Positions 1 to 7,745 of a stretch of DNA of 14,191 nt are shown one piece after another. Positions within the stretch are counted from its first letter, which is position 1; the number at the start of each line of letters is the position of its first letter. The translations under genes were made by a program, and so were the position numbers. This DNA is from Scenedesmus sp. ARA3 (lineage: Eukaryota; Chlorophyta; Chlorophyceae; Sphaeropleales; Scenedesmaceae). Below the pieces are notes generated by a model. The model did no database searches. It was not told the origin of the DNA and saw only the letters and a list, made by a program, of their open reading frames with translations. Location: assembly GCA_004335835.1 (NCBI GenBank), contig RWJK01000323.1:1-14191 (forward strand), written 5' to 3'.

Positions 1-1187
1 GTGTGGCTGGCATGGCTGCGTTTACTGCTGCGCAGCTCAGGCTCTGTGCTGAGTCACAGCCATGCAGCGCCAGGCGCCTACGCCACATCGATATGCTATG
101 GCAAGAATGGAAATGGGGGTTGCTGTTGCAGTGCAGTACACAATCGTTAAGCCTGCAAGCTGTTGAGTGCCCCACCTGTTGTGATGTAGTTGAGGTTCTG
201 CACCTGCTGCGGCACCGGATCAAAGCAGTCACTGTTGCCGCACTTGGTGCACCTGCTCGGCTTCACGTCAAAGTACCCTGCAGTGGCAACAACACAACAA
301 GAATGAGCAGGGGCATAACTTGAGAGCGCATCATCTGTTGCATGCACCCCACTCACCAGCGCTGCTGTCGACACGTGGTAGGTCCTGCCAGTATCCTGCA
401 CTGACAAACTGCTGCCTGTCGTGCATGTGGGCTCGTTGATGCTGTTGCGTGTCGCAGGCGTCGCACAGCAGCATACCACTGCCAGGCTGGCAGCTGAGGC
501 ACCTGCAGAAGCAGCACATACAAATTGAGAACTGCAGCTGCTTGTGGAAGGAGCGTATGGTGTGCAAGATGATGGCCGAACAGCATGAGGGGCTCACCTG
601 ATCGTACAGCGACATGTGTTTTGGCACACGCAGCATGTGCTTTCATCAGGTGGCGCTGCCTGCTGTGACAGCACGATGGCTGCGTTTGCGGGCGCTGCCT
701 CGCGATGCTGCCTGAACCAGCTCTCCTTACGTCGCCGCCACTCTGCAGCTGGTGCCTCTGCACCTCGCTGTGCAGCATGATCTGCAGTCACACACTGCAG
801 CAGCTGCTCCACCTCCTGCAGCTTCTGTGCTAGCTCCTGGAATACTGTTGGAGGATGCAGCTGCTGGGCATCAGAGTCAGCAGACTGCTGCTCTGCTGCC
901 ATGGGTGGAACCTCATCATCCCCCTCAGATGGCTGCAGCTGCTGTTGGCTGCCCTGTGTGGCTGTACCACTCCTAGGGCCCCTGGGAACACCAGCATCAG
1001 CACGCTTGCGCCTTGTGCCTGATACAGATGCTGCTCGCCGCCGCTGCTGTGGCTGCGCATGCTGCTGGTGGTAAGCGTGTACTCCAGCAAAGCACTGCTC
1101 CACCTGGTCCATCTGATACTGTTCAAAGAATGAGTCATACTGCTGGGGAAACTGCTGCTCTTGCTGCTCTTGCTGCTCCTCCTCCAT
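1..1187 (-). CDS. KDZ-transposase-like zinc-cluster protein, N-terminal part (runs off left edge)
   Basis: Predicted exons, in minus-strand order, are 598-1187, 357-502 and 176-277, with any further exons unresolved at the left edge. Junctions are AG|GTGAGC, GCTG|GTGAGT and CAG|GTGGGG donors with TTCTGCAG and CACTGCAG acceptors, and phases 2 and 1 match across the first two introns (95 and 79 bp). The ATG at 1187 follows an in-frame TAA. The first ~140 residues are Gln-rich and acidic, then basic (RRKRADAG). The spliced protein then reads CCVCQNTCRC, CLSCQPG, LLCDACDTQQHQRAHMHDRQ and, in exon 3, CTKCG. This spacing of Cys pairs followed by a CD..QH...H.HDR stretch resembles the CxC clusters N-terminal to KDZ transposases of algae and fungi. 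The catalytic domain is not in the window, so the identity is inferred from the zinc cluster alone. Other zinc-binding proteins (B-box or PHD-like) are possible. Unlike the two large genes, its introns are short and show no repeated exon edges. Confidence 0.5.
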
Positions 1188-1730
1188 GGCACTGCTGCTT
1201 CTTTATCGCCTGCACCTGAGTTGAAAGCAAATTGTGATCACAGAGTCCTGTTGTTGAGCCCGTTGCAGCGCCGAGAACAGCAGGGTTCGCCAAGCAGAGC
1301 TTGATAATGAGGCTGCAATACGCCCAGTGCAGCTGCAGGGAAGACGAGAACACGATATGTGTTCGTGAGTTCAGATTGAACATATGATAAGGTTCCACAT
1401 ATTCATAATTTGAACTCGTGATCGAGGTTCACATGTTCGACCGAGCTAGTAGTGCCAGCAGAGACCCACAGTCGTGGCATAGACCCATGACTGGTTGTTC
1501 AACGCCTCGCGTCAAGTTGACCAGTAACATTTTTCAACAGGCCTGTCGTCCTGACGTGCTAATCAGCATGTCTTCAATGAACTGGACCAACAGCAGTCCA
1601 GTTATCCTGATGACGTGGCAATATAATTTAAATCATTTAACAGTGTTAAAGCTCCATGACGAATTACCAACACGAGGCAAGTCAGTAACGTGCCAACGAC
1701 GACCTGATGGAAGCAGATGGCATTTTCTTT
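1188..1730. other. Intergenic stretch, no gene seen
   Basis: This lies upstream of the minus-strand zinc-cluster gene, so its left part probably holds that gene's 5' leader and promoter. AT content rises from about 1390 onward. Only short imperfect inverted repeats are visible, for example gaacac/gtgttc at 1348-1364 and gagttca/tgaactc around 1367-1415. I see no reading frame that resembles a protein. Confidence 0.4.
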
Positions 1731-1788
1731 TGTGTTACGTAACACACTTGTAGGATAACAGCTGGTATACCAGCTGTTATCCTACAAG
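1731..1788. repeat. Two abutting perfect palindromes (16 bp and 42 bp)
   Basis: Positions 1731-1746 (tgtgttacgtaacaca) form a perfect 16-bp palindrome. Positions 1747-1788 form a perfect 42-bp palindrome with arms of 21 bases and no loop, centred on ggta/tacc at 1767/1768. The two share a boundary with no gap. The long one could extrude as a cruciform or fold as a hairpin in RNA. Candidates are fused terminal inverted repeats of a mobile element, a MITE-like end, or a 3'-end hairpin. No gene with a clear 3' end here decides between them. Confidence 0.9.
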
Positions 1789-3618
1789 GGGCACTGAGCA
1801 GGTGGCACTTTCCAAAGAGCAGGTGGCACTTGCAGCCCACATCCTTCTCGTTATTATGAGAGGAACCATCGGACCAGCAAACCCCTAGAACATGGTTGCA
1901 TTGCAAGGCACCATCCACCAGACTGCAACAGCGGCTTCGCCAACTTGCACTGCTGAGCAGTACCACTGGTACGGCTTGCAGCAGCACCACAAGCGCCAGG
2001 CTCCACCAGCAGACCCAGCACCGCAACAGAGGCATAACAGCTGTTGCTGGGAGCAACTTGCACTCTCGCAACTGCTGCAGGAGGCACACGTACACATAAT
2101 ATGCTCATAGGTATGATGGGCTGACGCCCACAACATTCTTGCCAAGCCAGTCGTACTCAACTCACACTTGCTCAGCGAAGCTGCTGACGTGCATGACATC
2201 ACATACTCCGGCACCCAGCACACACATTCAAACAAGGTGTCACGGTATAGCTGCAGCATTACTGCCAAGGGAGCACACAGGTTTTGCAAATGCAGCATGA
2301 TGATATGCCTTGGGACCTTGGCCTAATGCCCTATTGAGCCACAATAGTCATCACTCACGCGTACACAGGGTTGGGGTCAAAGCACAGCTGTATAGCACTT
2401 CTAAAAGCGCGCGTCATGTTACTGCGTTCGGCCATGCCTCGAGGCAACGTGGGTCATCACAGCAGTACCTCTACCACAGGTATAGGGTACTGCCCCACGA
2501 ACACAACCTGTGACCCCTGGCGCATGTGAGCGCTGAATGCTGGATATTGTTGCCGTGGCCAATGATCACTGCTGAATCCATTTCACTGCTGACATTTGTG
2601 GAATTCATCAAACCCAGCAGTGCAAACCACGGAACACATGCAAACACTGGAATGCAATGCAGCTGCAAATGCAGTAGCGATCATGTGTTAGCTACCCGTG
2701 CAGAAGAGACCAACAAAGCAGCTGGTGCTGGTGCAAACAAAGCATCAGCTGAAGCAGCATGCGTACTGCACCAGCAATGCGCAGCTAGTGCAGCCAACAA
2801 GCATGGCCGTAGATGCAGCGCACCCATGCAGCCATCCCAAATCGCATTTTGCTGCACCACGCTGTGTTTGGTATTGAACACGAGCAGCAGATCCCTGCTG
2901 CACAAACTGTAGCGTTAAACGTTGGCCATGCGATCCAACAACCATGTCCAACAACAAAGGTGTGCAACCCTGGGTGCAGCGTACGCTGATACCAGGCACA
3001 CTCATAGATAAGACTGCAACATAACGCATATCCTCCTTAGTGGGTTTGCAGAATCGACCGCAACCTTCCTTACCATCTGCCTAAATGCACAGGGTATGCA
3101 ATGCAATGCTGTGTGAAGTTGGACGCTGTCACTGCCTGTATGCTATATGCTATATGCATGCTCTCTGCACGCGCACACACATGTGGTTTGAAGGCAGCAG
3201 AACTGCTACCAGCACAAGGCACAGCTCAAATCTACTCACAATCAGCCACACACGATGCCACCATATTCCTTTAAACACTTGTGTGCATGCACCCTGCGAT
3301 TGTAACATACTGCCGACCTCAAAAACAATCAAGCTAGCAAGCTGCTTGCAAGCTAGCGTGCTCAAGTCAATGTAAACTGTCCTCGTCCAAATCACAAACA
3401 CATTCGTTGTCAGCAGCATAGAAGTGATCACACACATGTTCACACAGTCGACACACACACATGTCTGTCGCTCACAGTCGTACACATACCTAGTGCTGCA
3501 GCTCTGCGGCTGCAGGGCTTGCATGCAGTATTGGCGGGCGCCCGCCTGCTGCTGTGTGAAGCACCAGATGCAAAGCTGCTGCTGCCTGCTGCTGCCCACA
3601 CCACAGCTGCACCTGCAC
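1789..3618. other. Gene-poor region with unassigned exon-like fragments
   Basis: No recognised gene. A 15-bp direct repeat (gagcaggtggcactt) occurs at 1796-1810 and 1817-1831. On the minus strand some stretches look exon-like. The frame around 2745-3029 reads MRYVAVLSMSVPGISV and onward. Another, near 2150-2260, reads LYRDTLFECVCWVPEYV. A third, near 2370-2440, ends LCFDPNPVYA just before a GTGAGT donor. They do not join into a model I can defend and match no family I know. They could be an eroded transposon or part of an uncharacterised gene. From about 3140 to 3500 the sequence is rich in CA/TG dinucleotides and simple TATGC repeats. Confidence 0.3.
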
Positions 3619-3707
3619 TCATTCAAACTGCAGCTCCCTGACGCTGCAGCCAATGCCACTGCTGCTGCTCCCACTCTGCCAAATGGCAGCAGTTGCCGCT
3701 GCAGTGC

Positions 3708-3852
3708 TCATTCAAACAGCAGCTCCCTGCTGCTTCCCACACCAAATGCACACACCACTGCCTTGTTGCGCCACACCTCCACGACCGCGTAAGCATTCAA
3801 GTCAGGCGGCGCATCCAGTATGCCCTCAAAGACCGCAAAGTGGATGCCGGTG
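3708..3852 (-). pseudogene. Extra copy A of the ADPRM-like terminal exon
   Basis: This is the farthest-downstream full copy of the 3' half of the phosphoesterase terminal exon. It reads TGIHFAVFEGILDAPPDL, continues through AYAVVEVWRNKA, and ends SSRELLFE at a TGA (3708-3710). The frame is intact over 47 codons. It lacks the GHYH metal motif of the true exon. Upstream of the copy (in sense) the homology is lost in unrelated sequence. A further stub, about 25 bp matching only the last codons, lies at 3619-3645. The copy may be untranslated decay or an alternative 3' exon. Confidence 0.75.
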
Positions 3853-3960
3853 ACAACCTTAGGACAATTCACGCAGGAAACAGCAACAGCTTGCTGCTGC
3901 TGCTGCCGATCAGGAATGCGGCCGCCGCTTGCGCTGCCATGTCGCCGAACGCAGCTACAA

Positions 3961-4108
3961 TCAGTCAAACAGCAGCTCCTTGCTGCTGCCCACACCATAC
4001 GCTCTGATCAGCGCCTTGTTGCGCCACACCTCCACGACCGCGTAGGCGCTGGAGTCAGGCCGCGCCTCCAGTATGCCATAAAACACCACAAAGTGGGTGC
4101 CGGCGCGC

Positions 4109-4110
<2 letters not shown>
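3961..4110 (-). pseudogene. Extra copy B of the ADPRM-like terminal exon
   Basis: Reads AGTHFVVFYGILEARPDS, then SAYAVVEVWRNKALIRAYG, ending SSKELLFD and TGA (3961-3963). It is open over its full length. It lies 253 bp from copy A and 250 bp from copy C. On the sense strand it is preceded by a CAG-rich tract (plus-strand ctg up to 4143) in place of the GHYH-coding part. The homology therefore begins exactly where triplet repeat ends, which suggests the duplication broke at CAG repeats. Confidence 0.8.
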
Positions 4111-4146
<36 letters not shown>

Positions 4147-4210
4147 CTCAATGACACCCCCGCCGCCGCTGCCGCGCACGCCACAGCTGCAGCCGCTGCC
4201 GCTGTAGTGC

Positions 4211-4353
4211 TCATTCGAACAGCAGCTCCTTGCTGCTGCCAACGCCGCAGATGAGCGCCATGTTGCGCCACACCTCCACGACCGCGTAAGCATTTGAGTC
4301 AGGCGGCGCCCCTAGCATGCCCTCAAAGACCACAAAGTGGATGCCGGCGCGCT
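4211..4353 (-). pseudogene. Extra copy C of the ADPRM-like terminal exon
   Basis: Reads AGIHFVVFEGMLGAPPDS, then NAYAVVEVWRNMALICGVG, ending SSKELLFE and TGA (4211-4213). Compared with the true exon it has lost two codons near ALI..G but stays in frame, so even its deletion respects the reading frame. It lies 222 bp from copy D. The GHYH-coding part is missing and replaced by CAG-type triplets. Confidence 0.8.
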
Positions 4354-4432
4354 GCTGCTGCTGCCGCTCAATAACACCGCAGCCGCCTGCTGCCGCCCTT
4401 ACCATAGCTGTAGCCGAAGCACGCAGCTGCAC

Positions 4433-4576
4433 TCATTCAAACAGCAGCTCCCTGCTGCTGCCCACACCACTCACTCTTATCAGCGCCTTGTTGCGCCGCA
4501 CCTCAACAACCGCATACGCATTCAAGTCGGCCGGGGCCTCCAGAATGCTCTCAAAGACCACAAAGTGGATGCCGGT
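4433..4576 (-). pseudogene. Extra copy D of the ADPRM-like terminal exon
   Basis: This is the copy nearest the gene, with its stop exactly 222 bp downstream of the true stop. It reads TGIHFVVFESILEAPADL, then NAYAVVEVRRNKALIR, ending SSRELLFE. Against the true exon I count by eye nine synonymous and six amino-acid-changing codons in 47. That excess of silent changes suggests past protein-level constraint. The available CAG acceptors would enter it in phase 2, whereas exon 5 ends in phase 1, so a simple swap for exon 6 would not be in frame. Confidence 0.8.
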
Positions 4577-4654
4577 GCTGCTGCTGCTGCTGCCACTTAA
4601 TTGCATAACAGCTGCCTGCTGCTGCTGCAGCCGCATCCGCTGCTGCTGTAGAGC

Positions 4655-6504
4655 TCATTCAAACAGCAACTCCCTGCTGCTGCCCACACCATACGCTCTG
4701 ATCAGCGCCTTGTTGCGCCACACCTCGACGACCGCGTAGGCATTAGAGTCAAGAGGAGCTTCCAGAATGCCCTCAAAGACCACAAAGTGGATGCCGGCGC
4801 GCTGCGCGTAGCCGCCGGGGTGGTAGTGCCCGCTGAACACCATGCGCACGGTGCCTGCATGACGCATAAGCAAACAGCATTCGTGTAACAAATGATGACG
4901 ACATGTGGGCGAAATAATGTTTGTTAGCAATGCGCGTAGCCGCAGGGGTGGTAGTGCCCGCTGAACACCATGCACACGGTGCCTGCATGACACATACAGC
5001 AAACAGCATTCGTGTAACAAATGATGAACTCATATGGAAAAATAACGCTCGTTTGCAATGCGCGTAGCCGCCGGGGTGGTAGTGCCCACTGGACACCATG
5101 CGCACGGTGCCTGCATACAGCATCAAGCGATTACCAAATAGCATTGACGCATGCTCGCCTCGAAGCACGTAAGGGCACAGAGACACACAAGAGAGGCTGG
5201 CGACACAGAATTGTTTTGGCCAGGCGACATGCATGCAGTAGCGTCCTTGTATTCATGCTCAAAAGCTAAGAGGCAAATGACAGCAATCCCACGCTGCATA
5301 GCAAGCACAGAAAGCTGCAGCACACACCTGCGTGCTGCTCCAGCAGTTGCAGCACTGCCTCTAGTTCCAGGCCAGGCACAGCTGAAAACACGGCTAATGC
5401 AGAGACACAAAATAACAACTTGATGTTAAGAAGCTATAGATTGTGACACACCTGCATGCTGCTCCAGCAGCTGTAGCACTGCCTCATAGTTCCAGGCCAG
5501 GTACTGCTCGGGTGCTGAGCCGGGCGCGAGTGGGTGGTGGCAGGCCACAATCACGCGCTGGTCTGCACAGCAGCAGCAGCAGCAGCAGCACAGATAGAGC
5601 GACGCCTCAGAGGAGTGTACTGCATTAGCATCTGTTCACAGCGTGTCCTGGCCAGAGGCACGCGGGCAAACAGGCACGGCTATAAATAATCACAGACTGC
5701 TTGTTATGCTGACATCGTTCTGCAGCTGCTGAACACTACTCGAAAATGCATCCAACAGCAATCTGTTTATCACAAAAGTAAGTCCTCCCTCCCTACCTGC
5801 CATTGCTGCGTCTGCCAGCCTCAACTGGTTCACTTGGCGACATCATGCTACAGCTGCTGAACAGCACTTAACAACAATGCTGTTCAAGAATTCAGCTGTT
5901 AACTTTCCCTACCTGCCGTTGCTGCGTCTGCCAGCTCCAGCTGCAGCCAGGTCATCTGCGCTGCTGACAGCCCGCATTTTTGGCTAGTGGAGCAGATTTG
6001 AACTCTCACAGATTGTTAAACTTGCTGACTCCCTGCTGCAGCTATTTGACAGCACCTAAAAAGGTAGCATTGCTGTGCCTTTGCAACCCCTTCTCAGATG
6101 GTGCCAGGATCCACATGTACATGCCTCATTGTTACGTGTTTGCATTTCACATGAGTTGTCTTGACCCACCTGCCATTGCTGCCTCCGCTAGCTCCAGCTG
6201 CAGCCAGGTCATCTGCGCTGCTGACAGCCCGCCGTTCCAGGCCTCTGCATTGGCGTGCTGCTCCTTGGGGTGCGCCTGCAGCCACTGCAGCGCCTGCTGC
6301 ATCTGCGATGACTCCTGCTGCAGCAGCAGCAGCAGCAGCAGCGGCGGCGGCAGCAGCAGCAAGAACAGCTTGGTGAAGAACAGCCGAGCAGCAGTACCAG
6401 TGTAGTAGCGCTTGCTTGCACCCTCTGGATACCCCAGGCATTTATTGCAGCTCTGCTGTGTCCAGCACATGCAACCTGCCACACAGCCGTACAGCCAGGA
6501 GATT

Positions 6505-6547
<43 letters not shown>

Positions 6548-7745
6548 ACATACCTGTGGGTAGCCTGAGTGCAGGCTCATATCAGTGGTGTCCAGCACGA
6601 TGAGCTTCCACTTGGCGGGCAGCTGCACGCTGTAGTAGCTGCCAGGCATGGCCAATGCCTGCAGGAAAGGCAACACAGCAGGGGCCACAGGCAAATGTAT
6701 GTTGTTATCTGTGTTTGCTGGCAACAGGGGTGGCTTGCACATGCTGTAGTAGCTGCCAGGCATGCCCAGCGCCTGCAGGAAAGCCCACACAGCATGGGCC
6801 ATAGGCAGATGTGTGTTATTATCTTTGACTGCCGGCAACACGGGTGGCTTGCAAGTGCTGTAGTAGCTGCCAGGCATTGGCAGTGCCTGAATGGACAAAC
6901 AGTGTCCCAGGGGCCACAGCAGATGCCCAGTGAGATGTGGGCCACAGCAGATGCCCAGTGAGATGTGGTGAGATAGTTTAGGATGAAAATCTGTGAGGGC
7001 AGCGACAGGGGTGACTTGTATGTGGCACTACCGACCATGCATCTGCTGTTTTCAGGCACGTGCTGCTCTTGCCTGCATGTGCTGTTGCTGCTGCTGCTGC
7101 TGCTGCTGCTACCAAGCAGCACCTGCTTACCTCCAGCAGTTGGCTGCGTGGTGCTGCCAGGCAGTGGTTGCCCAGCACGTGCCTTGCTGGAATGTCCTGC
7201 AAGCTGCTGCTGATCAGACCTGCCACCTGCTTCAAGTCCTTGCTGGTCTTTGCTGCTGCGCTGGCGCTGTCATCATCTCCATAGCCATCTATTACGTCTC
7301 CCAGGGTGAGTAGAAAGGACAATGGCTGAATGAGGTCCTGCTGTGGCTGCGGCTTCTGCGAGATGTCAGACAGGTGCTGCAGTGCTGCCTGCAGCTTGCC
7401 TAGACTCTCGCGGTACCTTTGGGGCCTTCCTTCAAATGATACTGTGTCCTGGTCGGTGTCAACGTGTGGCAGAAATGCGGCTTGTGGGTACGAGTGGTGG
7501 GCCGTGCAGCACTGCAGAAACAATTCAGAATTGCTCTGGACAACAACATTGTTGGTGATGCTGCTGCTGCTGGTTACGAGCCATAGCAGGACCAGGCGCC
7601 GAAAGTGCTTCACATTTACCTTGTCTGCATGCTGTATGTCTGTCAGCAGACCGAACTTGAACAGCGGCAGGTCATCACCAAGCACCAGGCAATTCGTTGT
7701 TGCGGTTTCGCCATTACGCTGGGCAGCACAGTTGCTCAGCGCCAT
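4655..7745 (-). CDS. ADPRM: ADPRM-like metallophosphoesterase (ADP-ribose/CDP-alcohol diphosphatase family)
   Basis: Six exons: 7620-7745, 7131-7448, 6554-6658, 6170-6314, 5452-5562 and 4655-4854. They give 334 aa, close to the ~340 aa of animal ADPRM. ATG 7745 is the first Met after an in-frame TGA. All junction phases agree (0,0,0,1,1). Metal-binding motifs of the calcineurin-like fold appear in order: FGLLTDIQHAD (D36, Q38), LGDVIDGY (D93), GNH 135-137, CHHPL (H240) and GHYHPGGY (H278, H280). Family-typical VLDTTD (169-174), WNGGLSAAQ (~209) and LAWNYEAVL also match. Family members hydrolyse ADP-ribose and CDP-alcohols with Mn2+, and activity here is inferred. No signal peptide or membrane segment is seen, so it is probably soluble. 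Exon 2 could instead begin at 7511 (better acceptor, 21 extra residues), but 7448 fits the family alignment. Introns 2-5 contain repeated exon edges, and four extra terminal-exon copies lie downstream. It is divergent from the AHI1-like gene. Confidence 0.9.
4855..5110 (-). repeat. Intronic echoes of ADPRM exon 6 acceptor edge, period 128 bp
   Basis: The first ~55 bp of exon 6 (GTVRM..SGHYHPGGYA, preceded by a TGCAG acceptor) recurs upstream in intron 5. The echo starts are 4982 and 5110; the true start is 4854. Both spacings are exactly 128 bp. The repeated unit includes the upstream intron sequence (recognisable tcgtgtaacaaatgatga runs), so whole tandem units were duplicated. Each echo keeps a usable-looking acceptor AG and the metal-binding HxH codons, but the downstream FVVFEG part is missing. 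With 128 not divisible by three, reading from one unit into the next would shift frame. Confidence 0.9.
5328..5376 (-). repeat. Intronic echo of ADPRM exon 5 donor edge
   Basis: About 49 bp of the exon 5 3' end (LAWN.EAVLQLLEQHAG, then a GCAG|GTGTGT donor) recurs 124 bp downstream in intron 5. The true donor edge is at 5452 and the echo edge at 5328. The echo has lost a base in the Tyr codon after LAWN, which creates an in-frame TAG, so it cannot be translated as a full exon. Its donor remains intact. The same intron carries the exon 6 acceptor echoes, so both of its ends are duplicated inward. Confidence 0.85.
5797..5985 (-). repeat. Intronic echoes of ADPRM exon 4 donor edge (two)
   Basis: The end of exon 4 (LSAAQMTWLQLELAEAAMAG, then GTGGGT) recurs in intron 4 with edges at 5913 and 5797. 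The true edge is 6170. Spacings are 257 and 116 bp, and 257 is about two units, suggesting one lost copy. The echo at 5913 preserves ~65 bp and reads LSAAQMTWLQLELADAATAG before GTAGGG. The one at 5797 keeps about 30 bp (RLADAAMAG). An intronic gcagctgctgaacagcac-like segment accompanies each unit near 5722, 5850 and 6038, confirming that exon edge plus intron was the duplicated unit. Confidence 0.88.
6318..6547 (-). repeat. Triplet tracts at both ends of ADPRM intron 3
   Basis: Plus-strand ctg repeats at 6507-6547 are sense CAG beginning about 6 nt after the exon 3 donor. Plus-strand cag repeats from 6318 to about 6340 are sense CTG lying directly against the exon 4 acceptor. Related tracts are sense CTG at 5568-5590 (5 nt before the exon 5 acceptor) and sense CAG at 7088-7110 (about 20 nt after the exon 2 donor). 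Confidence 0.9.
6425..6470 (-). repeat. Degenerate echo of ADPRM exon 3 donor edge
   Basis: In intron 3 the sense strand has GTGCTGGACAC (6458-6468), then GGGTATCCAG (ending 6425). These match exon 3 VLDT (6588-6598) and GYPQ (edge 6554) at lags of 130 and 129 bp. The sequence between is diverged and the donor is no longer GT (AGGGTG). It appears to be an older unit of the same kind as the other echoes. Confidence 0.6.
6630..6898 (-). repeat. Triple 114-bp array at ADPRM exon 3 acceptor edge
   Basis: The true exon 3 starts at 6658 (ALAMPGSYYSVQLP). Two upstream units start at 6772 (ALGMPGSYYSMCKPP) and 6886 (ALPMPGSYYSTCKPP). Both spacings are exactly 114 bp. Similarity extends over the full unit, including the CCTGCAG acceptor and the intronic CTTGCAAGCCACC and AACACACATCTGCC segments. 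As 114 is 38 codons and no stop intervenes, all three units form one open frame leading into exon 3. Acceptor choice could therefore add 38 or 76 residues in frame. Confidence 0.92.
6911..6966. repeat. Perfect 28-bp tandem duplication
   Basis: Two identical 28-base units occupy 6911-6938 and 6939-6966 (each begins gggccacagcagatgccc) inside intron 2 of the phosphoesterase gene, just upstream (in sense) of the 114-bp array. The perfect match means it arose recently. Confidence 0.95.

Noticed and set aside
2526..2912. 128-residue plus-strand open frame
   Set aside because: Composition is unremarkable Ala/Ser/Cys, with no motif and no supporting splice or start context.
3330..3360. Hairpin gcaag-ctg-cttgc with flanking gctagc repeats
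   Set aside because: Short stem built from self-similar words, likely by chance in this repetitive region.
3708..4655. Mutually exclusive, functional terminal exons of the phosphoesterase
   Set aside because: The extra copies lack the HxH metal motif, have no sense CTG or pyrimidine tract before them, and their CAG acceptors give phase 2 while exon 5 ends in phase 1. Kept as duplicated exons of unknown use.
3424..4739. Plus-strand open frames over the terminal-exon copies
   Set aside because: They are antisense shadows of the duplicated minus-strand exons, and their repetition (e.g. recurring HTSTTA) follows from that.
6412..6603. Plus-strand frame with poly-Cys
   Set aside because: Triplet repeat read in one frame, with no family resemblance.
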